64,000 bases of DNA from Palsa-965 sp044448685 (lineage in GTDB: Bacteria > Bacteroidota > Bacteroidia > Palsa-965), in the NCBI GenBank assembly GCA_044448685.1, contig JBIOHC010000013.1, forward strand, positions 27,030 to 91,029, written 5' to 3'. The position numbers and the translations under genes are program-made. This document shows positions 33,824 through 42,623 of the stretch, in pieces (position 1 is the first letter of the stretch; every line of letters starts with the position of its first letter). Under the pieces are notes generated by a model. The model worked only from the letters and a program-made list of their open reading frames with translations. It had not been told where the DNA came from and ran no database searches.

Positions 33824-34273
33824 ATGAAAAAAATCATCAGCTTTTTCTTCGTTGCTTCCCTGGTAACTCTGGTTGCCTGCGGTGGTAAAAAATCAGACCT
33901 CGTTGCCGGCTCCTGGAAAATCGGAGATATGAGCATGCCCGACATGATGCCTAAAGATATTCCCGATTCTATCAAGACTCAAATGGAAGCTCGTCAAAAA
34001 GCCATGGTGGATGAAATGAAAAAGACTGCTGTTTTTGATTTCAACAAAGACGGAAGCTATTCTTACAAAATGCTCGGTAAGGAAGTAAAAGGAAAATGGA
34101 AAATGGCTGATGACGATAAGAAAATCACCATGAAGGACGAAACACCTGATGCAAAAGACGCAAAAGAAATTGTTAGCGAAATTGTTGAACTTACCGCTAC
34201 CAAATTTGTTATGTCAATGACTCAGGATGGTGGAAAAGATGGTGCAAAGTCTACCATTACACTGGTAAAGTAA
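33824..34273 (+). CDS. Lipocalin-like lipoprotein, function unknown
   Basis: 149 residues. Lipoprotein signal MKKIISFFFVASLVTLVAC with lipobox LVAC. The mature region begins GGKKSDLVAGSWKIGDM, then TAVFDFNKDGSYSYKMLGKEVKGKWKMADDDKKITM. The spaced W and strand pattern (GSW, GSYSY, GKW) is that of small lipocalin-like beta-barrels common in Bacteroidota. No binding partner can be inferred. It has its own promoter and a strong terminator. Confidence 0.82.
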   Translation: MKKIISFFFVASLVTLVACGGKKSDLVAGSWKIGDMSMPDMMPKDIPDSIKTQMEARQKAMVDEMKKTAVFDFNKDGSYSYKMLGKEVKGKWKMADDDKKITMKDETPDAKDAKEIVSEIVELTATKFVMSMTQDGGKDGAKSTITLVK

Positions 34274-34292
34274 TTATACTCTATTTATAGAT

Positions 34293-34325
34293 AAAAAAGC
34301 CCTGACGCAAGTCGGGGCTTTTTTA
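34293..34325 (+). terminator. Rho-independent terminator
   Basis: AAAAAAGCCCTGAC / GTCGGGGCTTTTTT hairpin with GCAA loop and one T-G pair, 20 bp past the lipoprotein stop. Confidence 0.85.
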
Positions 34326-34335
34326 TTGGAATCCT

Positions 34336-34435
34336 GTCATTCTGAGTCGCCTTGGGGTGGCTTTGCGAGATGAACACGCTTTGTCATTCTGAGCGACCTT
34401 GGGGCAGCATCGTGGGAAGCAGACGCGAAGAATCT
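34336..34435 (+). repeat. Two diverged copies of the GTCATTCTGAG intergenic repeat
   Basis: GTCATTCTGAGTCGCCTTGG starts at 34336 and GTCATTCTGAGCGACCTTGG at 34383; the second continues to CGAAGAATCT at 34435. Both resemble the first 53 bp of the 127-bp repeats at 21.65 and 21.89 kb. No gene is seen in 34274-34617. Confidence 0.72.
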
Positions 34436-34490
34436 ATCCGGGTTGTGCAAATAATTATTAAAATCACGAAACTCTTATTCTAACTCCAAT

Positions 34491-34543
34491 AGATTCTTCG
34501 GCACTGCTCACACACTTTACAACCCCAAGGTGCCTCAGAATGA
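34491..34543 (-). repeat. Inverted copy of the GTCATTCTGAG repeat
   Basis: Reverse complement begins TCATTCTGAGGCACCTTGGG and ends AGTGCCGAAGAATCT, so it is the closest relative in this gap of the 21.65-kb element. Facing the copies at 34336-34435, it can form a long imperfect cruciform. Confidence 0.75.
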
Positions 34544-34560
34544 AAAATTCCCCGAATAAA

Positions 34561-34597
34561 CACAAAAAGGCCTTCCATGCCGGAAGACCTTTTTGTT
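34561..34597 (-). terminator. Rho-independent terminator of sucC
   Basis: ACAAAAAGGCCTTCC / GGAAGACCTTTTTGT hairpin with one mismatch; on the minus strand it ends in CCTTTTTGTG. Located 21 bp after the sucC stop. Confidence 0.8.
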
Positions 34598-34617
34598 AGT
34601 TAACCTCTTTTCATTTA

Positions 34618-35826
34618 TTAAAGCACCTTCTTCACCAAGTCAGCTGCTTCCTGAAGTTGTATGGCAGAGAAAACTTTCAGTCCGCTTTCATCAATAATTT
34701 TCTTTGCTTCCACGGCATTGGTACCCTGCAGCCTTACGATAATAGGTACATGAATTGTACCCATGTTTTTATAGGCATCCACAATACCCTGTGCTACCCT
34801 GTCGCAACGTACGATACCACCGAAAATATTGACCAGGATGGCTTTTACATGCTCATCTTTGAGGATGATACGGAAAGCCTGTTCAACCCTTGCGGCATTG
34901 GCTGTTCCTCCGACATCCAGGAAGTTGGCCGGATCACCTCCGGCAAGTTTAATGATGTCCATCGTAGCCATAGCCAGTCCGGCTCCGTTCACCATACAAC
35001 CTACATTTCCATCCAGCTTGACATAATTCAGACTGTGTTTGCCGGCTTCCACTTCCGTAGGATCCTCTTCTGACTCATCACGAAGGGCTGCATAATCCGG
35101 ATGACGGAAAAGGGCATTATTATCCAGACTCACCTTTGCATCAACGGCAATGATTTTATTGTCGGATGTTTTCAAAACCGGGTTGATTTCAAAAAGAGAA
35201 GCATCAATGCTATCATACGCCTTGTAAAGGGAAGAAATGAACTTCACCATGTTTTTCTGTGCTTCCCCTTCCAGACCCAGGTTAAATGCTATTTTACGGC
35301 ATTGAAAACCCTGTAAGCCTACCTTCGGATCGACTTCCTCCTTAAAGATAAGATGAGGAGTCTTTTCAGCCACTTCTTCAATATTCATTCCGCCTTCGGT
35401 TGAATACATAATAATATTGCGGCCTTTGGCCCTGTTCAGCAATACGCTCACATAATACTCCTTCGTCGGGGTTTCTCCGGGATAATAAACATCCTGTGCA
35501 ACGAGTACCTTTCGTACCAGCTTTCCTTTTTCACCGGTTTGAAGCGTTACAAGCGAATGTCCGAGGATATTGGCAGAAATCTGTTTTACATCGTCAATGG
35601 ATTTGGCAAGTGCCACACCTCTTTGTTCTGTACCAACGATTTTACCTTTACCACGGCCACCGGCATGAATCTGTGATTTGACAACAAACCATCCTGTGCC
35701 GGTTTTCTTTTGAAGTTCTTTTGCAGCTTCAACAGCTCCTTCGGCCGTGTCAGCAACCAAACCTTCCTGAATAGCTACACCGAACCCTTTCAGAATTTCT
35801 TTACCCTGGTATTCATGAATATTCAT
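34618..35826 (-). CDS. sucC: Succinyl-CoA synthetase beta subunit
   Basis: 402 residues. TCA-cycle enzyme that couples succinyl-CoA hydrolysis to ATP or GTP formation; the beta subunit binds nucleotide and succinate. ATP-grasp part with MNIHEYQGKEIL and VVKSQIHAGGRGKGKIV, Mg site around LFEINPVLKTSDNKIIAVDAKV, and the ligase_CoA domain with MVNGAGLAMATMDIIKLAGG, PANFLDVGGTANAARV and VNIFGGIVRCDRVAQGI. Length fits the 400-residue family norm. sucD is not adjacent. Has its own promoter and terminator. Confidence 0.97.
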   Translation of the reverse strand: MNIHEYQGKEILKGFGVAIQEGLVADTAEGAVEAAKELQKKTGTGWFVVKSQIHAGGRGKGKIVGTEQRGVALAKSIDDVKQISANILGHSLVTLQTGEKGKLVRKVLVAQDVYYPGETPTKEYYVSVLLNRAKGRNIIMYSTEGGMNIEEVAEKTPHLIFKEEVDPKVGLQGFQCRKIAFNLGLEGEAQKNMVKFISSLYKAYDSIDASLFEINPVLKTSDNKIIAVDAKVSLDNNALFRHPDYAALRDESEEDPTEVEAGKHSLNYVKLDGNVGCMVNGAGLAMATMDIIKLAGGDPANFLDVGGTANAARVEQAFRIILKDEHVKAILVNIFGGIVRCDRVAQGIVDAYKNMGTIHVPIIVRLQGTNAVEAKKIIDESGLKVFSAIQLQEAADLVKKVL

Positions 35827-35855
35827 AATAAGTCTTTTTGATGATACGTAGAGTT

Positions 35856-35885
35856 CAAAAGTAAGAGATTGGCGGGAATATGCAA
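35856..35885 (-). promoter_or_regulatory. sucC promoter
   Basis: Minus-strand TTG (35883-35885, within TTTG) and TACTTTTG (35856-35863) with a 19-bp spacer, close to the ideal layout. Leader of about 25 nt. Confidence 0.6.
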
Positions 35886-35912
35886 AGTTAAATCGGGGTG
35901 AATAAGGAGTAA

Positions 35913-36212
35913 TTATTCCTCAATTTTTGCACTCAGACCCTGATCCAGCAAGGCCGAGCAAATCGGCACCAGTTTATCATAATCTCCGTTCTTGACCGGG
36001 CAGCGCCCTACATGATGCACAATGATGGCACATTGTTCAGCCTGTTCAGGCTCATGATCGCAATACCGCATGAGTGATTCAATGACATGGTCGAATGTAT
36101 TCACGTCATCGTTATAAAGCATGATAAAGGGTGAGGGGGCTGCTTCCTCCTCGGTCCGGGTGATGACTTCCTGCTGCTTTTCAGGCCGGGTATGGAACAA
36201 TGGATGGTCCAT
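35913..36212 (-). CDS. clpS: ClpS adaptor protein
   Basis: 99 residues, cytoplasmic. ClpS binds the N-domain of Clp ATPases and delivers N-degron substrates. The core LYNDDVNTFDHVIESLMRYC carries the Asn-Asp-Asp of the N-degron pocket, followed by AEQCAIIVHHVGRCPVKNGDYDKL, matching the family A-x-x-x-x-x-x-VH-x-x-G pattern. The N-terminal 28 residues are a flexible Glu-rich tail. The partner ATPase in this organism may be ClpC (14.4-16.9 kb). It follows the PD40/SPOR-protein gene with a 13-bp gap. Confidence 0.9.
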   Translation of the reverse strand: MDHPLFHTRPEKQQEVITRTEEEAAPSPFIMLYNDDVNTFDHVIESLMRYCDHEPEQAEQCAIIVHHVGRCPVKNGDYDKLVPICSALLDQGLSAKIEE

Positions 36213-36225
36213 TTTATTCGGGTGC

Positions 36226-39200
36226 TTAATGTGTACCCCTGGCTTCAGCTACGGAAATCTTTTTTCCGTCACGGTAAGCCAGGATAAATGCATCGGAAAT
36301 ACCTTTTGCTATGGCTTCTTCTCTTAAAAACTGTGCATCCTCATAATTCCGCACATGACCAACGGTGAATACTGTAAGGCTGTTTTCATCTTTGAAATTC
36401 TTCACCCCTCTTTTGGAAAGCAGCAGGAACTTATTGGCAATATCAAGCGGAACTTCTTCCCGGAAAGCTCCTATCTGTACCTGATAGATGACTCCTGTAT
36501 CACCTTTTGCCATTTCAATCTCTTTGTTATCAAAACGGCTGTAATCACCGGGAGCTGTTACAACAACATTCGAGGACGGAACAGGATTTCCTCCTGTGTT
36601 AGTGTGTACCGGTGTGACGACGGGAGTTTCAGTAGTATTACCCGTGTTTTCAACAGGAGGCAAGGCTGAAGGATTGAGCCTGGATGCTTCTTCAACACTC
36701 ATGCGCTTTCCATTGTAATAAGCCACTACAAATGCATCCTTCACACCAAGGGCAACCATTTTGGCTTTGGCCTGGGCTGCTGCTGCCGGAGTGCTGTACT
36801 GACCGGTTGTATAACGAAGATTTCCGTTATTCATCTTTTCCATGTTCAGGGGTTGTATGCCATGGAGTTTTTCATTGCTTACCGGATTGGAATAGACCCC
36901 TACCTGGACCGTGTAAAACAATCCCTGAATGCCTGCCACATTGGTTGTTTTCGCAATTGCACCTGGGTTATCGGCCGATACGGAAGGAAGTATATTGTCA
37001 TGCTGAACAGAAGCCGGACTTGTATGCCTTGGCTCTGCATCTGTAGGATTTACCGGATTGACAGGATTCACAGCTACTGTTCCGGAAGGATTATCGGCCC
37101 TGTTGTTATTGTCTCTTACAATAGCTTCTCCGGTCACCATAGCCCTGGCGTCGTTGATCGGGATCCGTTTGCCGTTATAAAAAGCCACCACAAAAGCATC
37201 ATTAAAGCCCATAGCCCTGATCTCCCCTTTCGCTTTGTCAGCCTTTTCAAAATGGGTGAATACTCCTGCTGTATACCGATAGAAGCCCTGTGGTGTAGTC
37301 TCCGCTGTCAATGGATTCAACCCTCTGAATTTTTCTCCTGAAATCTGATGACGGAAAGCACCTATCTGCACTTTGAACAAGAGCCCTTCAGGAAGTTTTG
37401 GGTCAACAGGAATTTCCTTGCTTACGGATTCAACAGCTGTAATCATAAATGTTTCACTGATATTGGCACGGGTTCCTTCTTTCGGAGTTACGCCTGCAAC
37501 AGTCTCTTTCTTCTCAGGAGTTACAGCAACAACGGTCTCTTTCTTTTCAGGGGTTACGGCTACAACGGTTTCTTTCTTTTCAGGTGTTACGGCTACAACA
37601 GTTTCCTTCTTTTCAGGTGTTACGGCAACAACGGTCTCTTTCTTTTCAGGAGTCACAGCAACAACGGTCTCTTTCTTTTCAGGAGTTACAGCAACAACGG
37701 TCTCTTTCTTTTCAGGGGTTACAGCTACAACGGTTTCTTTCTTTTCAGGAGTTACGGCCACAACGGTCTCTTTCTTTTCAGGTGTTACAGCAACAACGGT
37801 TTCTTTCTTTTCAGGTGTTACGGCAACAACGGTTTCTTTCTTTTCAGGCGTTACAGCAACAACGGTCTCTTTCTTTTCAGGTGTTACGGCAACAACGGTC
37901 TCTTTCTTTTCAGGGGTTACAGCAACAACGGTCTCTTTCTTTTCGGGAGTTACGGGGTTTGCTTCCTTGTTTAATACTGTCTCAACCTGAGTTCGGGTAG
38001 AAGGGTCAAGGGAGGCAAGCAGCTGTTCTTTGTCAGCCTTTGCAGCCGTTATCCGTTTATTTTTTTCACGGGCCAGGGCTCTTGCCGAGTCGGCACTAAG
38101 GTAATGCTGTTCGGCCAGTGCTTCAAAATCTTTTGCTTTGCGAATGGCCGCTTGTTTGGAAGTGGCATCAGGCTGGGAAAGGGTATCCTTCATCAGCTGC
38201 TTATACTCCCTCATATATTCCTGGGCGTGGAGCTGATGTTCATCGGCATTCTTATTATCCTGTTCAACCACCAGCTGATCAGATTCCATCTTCTTGTTCA
38301 GTTGCAGGGCTTTTTTATAGGGTTCGGATTGTTTTACTTCCTCTTCTTTCAGTGTTGGCTGAGGGTTCGTATCGGTATTGGTACCGGCAGCTACCAGAGG
38401 GTTCTTATCAGCCGGTAATACGAAGTCTTCCTTAGCAGGTACAGGCTGCTTGATTTTCAGGCCGGGATAGGCCGAAGCATAAAGGGCCATGCTTTTTTCC
38501 TGGCTTTCAAGAGAATTCTTTTCACTTTCCTCGGCATTTTTCAGGCCTTCTTCTCTGGCATAGGTGCTGGTACTTTTTTCCGCTTCCTTCCGCTGGCGAA
38601 GGGATTTATCATGATAGGCTTTTGACTCATCATTCAATGCTTCAGCCTGAGTCAGTGCCGGATTAGCACTTGCTCCCGGCTGAGCCATATATTGTTTGAG
38701 CTTTTGTCTGTTAATGGAATACTCCTGAGTACCGGCTTCCAGACTCGTTTCCTGTGCAGTTATCTCTTTTTCCCTGGCTTGATTCTTCAGAACATCGGCT
38801 TCTTTCTGCTTTGCATCCTTTTGTTCACCGCTCAAAGAAGCAGCTACAATAGCTACCGAATCAGCCTTTCTGTTCATGACAACCGCATCCCATTCCAGTT
38901 TGTTTTTTTGCTTTTCGGTTGTCGCCGCTTCAGGCGATTTGAAAGCTGTAGCATGCTGGGTTGTATCCGGAAGTCCTTGTTTGTCTGTGCTGGGCGTTAT
39001 ACCCTTCTTTCTGGCCATAGCCTGATCCAGGTGCATGGCAGCGCTTTGCTTACCGATACGTTCTGTTTCCAGGTCAGCAATAATCTGTTCCTCCGCTTTT
39101 TTCTTTTCCGGATCGGTTATTTTATCCAGATTCTGCTTATGGGTATTGATATCATTCTGTAATGCGGAAGCCCAGTTCCTGTATACTACTGCTTTCACAG

Positions 39201-42200
39201 AATCTTTGGAAGCAGGGTTTGTGAGCGTATCACTTTCTTCCATCTTGTTTGTGAAATCAGCCTCGTAAACGGAATGGGCAGCAAGCACATTTTCGGAAGG
39301 AGGTGTTTCCTTCTTCAGCTTCTCAGCTTCAGCCTGGTTTTTCTTCTGAAGTTTCTCCTTTTCAGCTACCTTTTTTTCAAGTTCTTTGATTGCTTTTTTC
39401 AGTTCTTTTTTCTCTTCCGGAACCCCTGTTTCCTTCAGTTCCTGTTTCTTGGTGTCTATATCCTGCTGAATGGCTGCTGTCCATTCCTTGTAGGTATTGG
39501 CTCTGGCCTCCGCCTGTTCGGCAGGGGTACCGGTTACAGCACCCACTTTTTTACTGAATTTTGCATCATAACCTGTCTCCGACGGTGTTACAATGGCAAC
39601 AGGAGCGCTATCGTTCTTTGTCACATTAACCGGAGTTTTTACAGGGGGCTCTTCTTTCTTTTCCGGTGTTACAGCAACACCTGTCGTTTCCTTAACCAGC
39701 TTTTCCGCTTTGGTGGCAGAAGCCGCTGCCAGTTCTGCTTTTTCCTGTTTGTCTTTTGACAATGCAGCTATATCAGCTTCCAGTTTGGTTTTACGTCCCG
39801 GGTCAGTAGTTTTGCCCAATTCAGAATTCTTCACTTCCAGAGCTGTATTCAGTTCTTCGCTCCAGGCCTTGTAGGTATCGGCACGTGCTTTTTCTTTTTC
39901 TGCTTCAGTAGTCTTTGTTTCAGCCTCGTTCAACGCTCCTGCATATTTAGTATCAATACTTGTTGCTGAAAGCGGTGATTCGGTCCCGGACTTATCAGTG
40001 GATACGGAAGCAATGGTTTCTTTCTTTTCCGGTACACCATCCGTAACAGCAGTTTTTCCGGGCACATCAGCTACAACCGTACGTTTTCCTCCGGTGGTAT
40101 CTATATCAGTCAGTTTATCATTGGAAGCCTGGACTTTTGGATGGTATGAACTGATCTGTGCATTCAGCTTTTCTTTGTCAATACTGCCATCTGATACAGC
40201 AACTGTTCCTGATTTGATTTTTTCGTTCAACTGGTGAACAAGAAATGCCTGGTTATTAAGGTTTTCCGCTTCCTTCTGGAGTTTACCAAGGGTCAGGTCG
40301 TTGTTGGTGAGTTCTTTTTCCTTGCCTTTGCTCTCTTCCTGCAAACTGTTTATCTGAGTATTGATTCCGGTTTTGAGCTGTTCATTCTGGGTTTCCCGGC
40401 CTTCCCGTTCCAGATTGGTAATTTCTTTTGCTATACCTGCTATATCCTCTTTCAGTTTTACAGATTCATTCCGTACTTTATCAACCTCTTTCTGTTTGGT
40501 CTCTGCCTCTTTACGTATGGAAGCTTCCACATCTTCTGCACCTGATTTTTCAACAGCCATTTTATCAAGCTCTTCCTTGCGTGCATCCAGCTTTTTCATG
40601 GCATCAGGAGATTTGGATCGGATAGCAGCAGCAAAATCTCTGGCATACTGGGTGCTGAGTTCACTTTCCTTCTTTTTCTTTTCAGCATCTGCATCCAGAC
40701 TTCTGTAAAAGCTGTTCGCAGCCACTGCTTCATTTTCGGCAGTATTGGCCTGGATCTGTAAGGCGTCAGCCCTGTTCTGTTCAATCTGTTTCTGTGCCGG
40801 GTCTGTTGCGGCATCGGCCGAGCCGGTGGCTTCCTGAACTTTTTTATTCAGTTCCTGAGCCTTTTCATTCTTTTCATTTACCAGAACAAGTGCTTTATCG
40901 GCAGTGGTTCTTGATTCCCTGGCATCCTTTTCAAGATCCAGGGCATCCTGTTCGGCAATTTTGATCAGATCATCATTGGTCAGGTTCTTATGTCCCTGTT
41001 TTTCGGTTACGGCAACAGAATCCATTTTCGGGATAGAATCCGTTTTTTCGCTGGTTGCAACAGGCTGTTCCTTACTCATGTTCACATCCAGCCTTGCCTT
41101 ATCACGGATAAGATCCATAGCCAGGCTAAAGTTATCATCATCAGGAAGGGGCTGTCCGTAAAAAGAGTTCACCCGCATTTTTCCATCCGTATAGGTAATC
41201 TCCTGACGGACGGGAACCGTCTCTGTCTGGGGTGTGACAATAAGCATATCACTCTGAATATCCCCTTCGGGGGTCTCGACGGTCATGAGGAATTTACCGC
41301 CGTTAGGCAGGTTCAGGGTGTAGTATCCATCTGTTTCAGAAGCTCTGACCACAGCTTCCACCTCATTGACATCGGCATTCTTTACGGTAATTTTTGCCCC
41401 TTTACCCTGATCATCCTTCATCGGGATAAACTTACCCCGGAAGACACAGATATCAACCGGGCGTCGCTGAAGATTAATATGATAAACATCTATACGGCCC
41501 TGATCACTTGCTCTCCGGGATGCGAAATAGGCAGTCTTTTCATCCTTGTCTGTAACAAACATGATATCATCATCGGGAGAATTGATGGCAAAATCAACGT
41601 TGACCGGTTTACCCCATACCCCTGTTTCTGCATTACGCTCCGATTTGAAAATATCGTAGCCTCCCATACTGTTATGCCCTTTGGAGGCAAAATACAGTAC
41701 CCTGCCATTGGGATGCAGGAAAGGAAAATCTTCATCAAATTCGGTGTTGACAGGATACCCCAGGTTGACTGGTTTTCCATATTCTCCGTTCGGAAGGCGT
41801 TTAATGACATAAATATCCTTCCCGTTTTCATCACTGCTTCCATAACTGGAAAAGAAGATCTCCGTTTTATCGGGAGAAAGAAAAATGATGGATTCCTGTT
41901 TTTTCTTTTTGTCAAGCGGGGTTTTGAACTCATCCGGTTTTACCAGCAGTCTGCCTCCAATATCACCAAGGTCATAGGAACGGAAAAAGTCCTTGTCCTC
42001 CAGACTCTTTTTTTCCATTACCTGTATGTCCGTGATTTTCTTCAGGAGATTTTTTCCGTTTTTGCAGGTTTCAATCATATGATCAACCTGCATTTTCTTC
42101 CCTTCTTTTTCCGAGACGAGCGATTTGAATTTGCCATACTGACTGATGGCTTCGTTAAAACGGTAATTCAACTGCAGGGCTCTGCCATAATAGAAGAATA

Positions 42201-42507
42201 CTGTTTTGTCGACAGAAGGATCCTTGCTGGCTTTTTCCAGGTATTTAACGGCTTCTTCCTTTTCAGGCGAAGCAAAGATCAGGCAAACGCCATAATGGTA
42301 GTTGTAATCAGGGTCTTTAATATCTGCACTCAGCAGACGGGAATATAGTTTCAGTGCAGTTCCATAATCCTCATCTTCAAAGCTTTTCCGGGCATCTTTA
42401 CGCAGTTCAGAAACAGAACCAATATCATTCTGAGCCTGTAATACGGGAGGAATGCCGATCAGCAGAGCCAGAAAGAGAATAACGTAAGAACTTGTTCTGT
42501 TAAGCAT
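36226..42507 (-). CDS. Giant exported PD40 / coiled-coil / triple-SPOR protein
   Basis: 2093 residues. Signal peptide MLNRTSSYVILFLALLIGIPPVLQAQ; TPR-like helices (about 30-140); PD40 beta-propeller repeats (about 205-345, including IIFLSPDKTEIFFSSYG and FPFLHPNGRVLYFASKG); a carboxypeptidase-regulatory-like strand region (350-440); then more than 1000 residues of highly charged Lys/Glu/Ala coiled coil. Residues about 1516-1673 are 14 copies of an 11-residue TPEKKETVVAV-type repeat. Three SPOR-like domains follow (about 1706, 1859 and 2002, each with KVQIGAF-type starts and DAFVVAYYNGKR-type ends). SPOR domains bind denuded peptidoglycan, so an envelope-spanning link between peptidoglycan and an outer-membrane or periplasmic complex is a reasonable inference. 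Unlike PorE-type proteins it has no OmpA domain. Confidence 0.88.
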   Translation of the reverse strand: MLNRTSSYVILFLALLIGIPPVLQAQNDIGSVSELRKDARKSFEDEDYGTALKLYSRLLSADIKDPDYNYHYGVCLIFASPEKEEAVKYLEKASKDPSVDKTVFFYYGRALQLNYRFNEAISQYGKFKSLVSEKEGKKMQVDHMIETCKNGKNLLKKITDIQVMEKKSLEDKDFFRSYDLGDIGGRLLVKPDEFKTPLDKKKKQESIIFLSPDKTEIFFSSYGSSDENGKDIYVIKRLPNGEYGKPVNLGYPVNTEFDEDFPFLHPNGRVLYFASKGHNSMGGYDIFKSERNAETGVWGKPVNVDFAINSPDDDIMFVTDKDEKTAYFASRRASDQGRIDVYHINLQRRPVDICVFRGKFIPMKDDQGKGAKITVKNADVNEVEAVVRASETDGYYTLNLPNGGKFLMTVETPEGDIQSDMLIVTPQTETVPVRQEITYTDGKMRVNSFYGQPLPDDDNFSLAMDLIRDKARLDVNMSKEQPVATSEKTDSIPKMDSVAVTEKQGHKNLTNDDLIKIAEQDALDLEKDARESRTTADKALVLVNEKNEKAQELNKKVQEATGSADAATDPAQKQIEQNRADALQIQANTAENEAVAANSFYRSLDADAEKKKKESELSTQYARDFAAAIRSKSPDAMKKLDARKEELDKMAVEKSGAEDVEASIRKEAETKQKEVDKVRNESVKLKEDIAGIAKEITNLEREGRETQNEQLKTGINTQINSLQEESKGKEKELTNNDLTLGKLQKEAENLNNQAFLVHQLNEKIKSGTVAVSDGSIDKEKLNAQISSYHPKVQASNDKLTDIDTTGGKRTVVADVPGKTAVTDGVPEKKETIASVSTDKSGTESPLSATSIDTKYAGALNEAETKTTEAEKEKARADTYKAWSEELNTALEVKNSELGKTTDPGRKTKLEADIAALSKDKQEKAELAAASATKAEKLVKETTGVAVTPEKKEEPPVKTPVNVTKNDSAPVAIVTPSETGYDAKFSKKVGAVTGTPAEQAEARANTYKEWTAAIQQDIDTKKQELKETGVPEEKKELKKAIKELEKKVAEKEKLQKKNQAEAEKLKKETPPSENVLAAHSVYEADFTNKMEESDTLTNPASKDSVKAVVYRNWASALQNDINTHKQNLDKITDPEKKKAEEQIIADLETERIGKQSAAMHLDQAMARKKGITPSTDKQGLPDTTQHATAFKSPEAATTEKQKNKLEWDAVVMNRKADSVAIVAASLSGEQKDAKQKEADVLKNQAREKEITAQETSLEAGTQEYSINRQKLKQYMAQPGASANPALTQAEALNDESKAYHDKSLRQRKEAEKSTSTYAREEGLKNAEESEKNSLESQEKSMALYASAYPGLKIKQPVPAKEDFVLPADKNPLVAAGTNTDTNPQPTLKEEEVKQSEPYKKALQLNKKMESDQLVVEQDNKNADEHQLHAQEYMREYKQLMKDTLSQPDATSKQAAIRKAKDFEALAEQHYLSADSARALAREKNKRITAAKADKEQLLASLDPSTRTQVETVLNKEANPVTPEKKETVVAVTPEKKETVVAVTPEKKETVVAVTPEKKETVVAVTPEKKETVVAVTPEKKETVVAVTPEKKETVVAVTPEKKETVVAVTPEKKETVVAVTPEKKETVVAVTPEKKETVVAVTPEKKETVVAVTPEKKETVVAVTPEKKETVAGVTPKEGTRANISETFMITAVESVSKEIPVDPKLPEGLLFKVQIGAFRHQISGEKFRGLNPLTAETTPQGFYRYTAGVFTHFEKADKAKGEIRAMGFNDAFVVAFYNGKRIPINDARAMVTGEAIVRDNNNRADNPSGTVAVNPVNPVNPTDAEPRHTSPASVQHDNILPSVSADNPGAIAKTTNVAGIQGLFYTVQVGVYSNPVSNEKLHGIQPLNMEKMNNGNLRYTTGQYSTPAAAAQAKAKMVALGVKDAFVVAYYNGKRMSVEEASRLNPSALPPVENTGNTTETPVVTPVHTNTGGNPVPSSNVVVTAPGDYSRFDNKEIEMAKGDTGVIYQVQIGAFREEVPLDIANKFLLLSKRGVKNFKDENSLTVFTVGHVRNYEDAQFLREEAIAKGISDAFILAYRDGKKISVAEARGTH
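37486..37962 (-). repeat. 33-nt coding tandem repeat, 14 copies
   Basis: Plus-strand unit TTTCTTTTCAGG then GTTACAGCAACAACGGTCTC, recurring every 33 bp without gaps from about 37510 to 37950. It encodes the VTPEKKETVVA repeat. Copies differ mainly at synonymous positions. Since 33 is a multiple of 3, copy-number change keeps the frame. Confidence 0.92.
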
Positions 42508-42557
42508 AGCTTATATCAGCCCCTTGGCCTGTTTCCGGTGCGGTCAGGATTAATTGA

Positions 42558-42565
42558 CAAAGTTA
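42558..42565 (-). promoter_or_regulatory. -7 box (TAACTTTG) of the PD40/SPOR gene
   Basis: Exact TAnnTTTG match on the minus strand 50 nt upstream of the ATG; no clear -33 TTG. Confidence 0.42.
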
Positions 42566-42623
42566 GGAATTTTGACTGATAGATGCCGGAATAGGGGGTT
42601 TTCCATAAATTCTGGAACCGGTC

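Noticed and set aside
37348..38000. Three overlapping plus-strand ORFs with VSFFSGVTATT-type repeats
   Set aside because: Shadow frames of the 33-nt minisatellite in the minus-strand PD40/SPOR gene.
40990..42348. 452-codon plus-strand ORF antisense to the PD40/SPOR gene
   Set aside because: The minus-strand frame codes a clear signal peptide, TPR and propeller; the antisense product has no recognisable domain and no promoter-like box in place.
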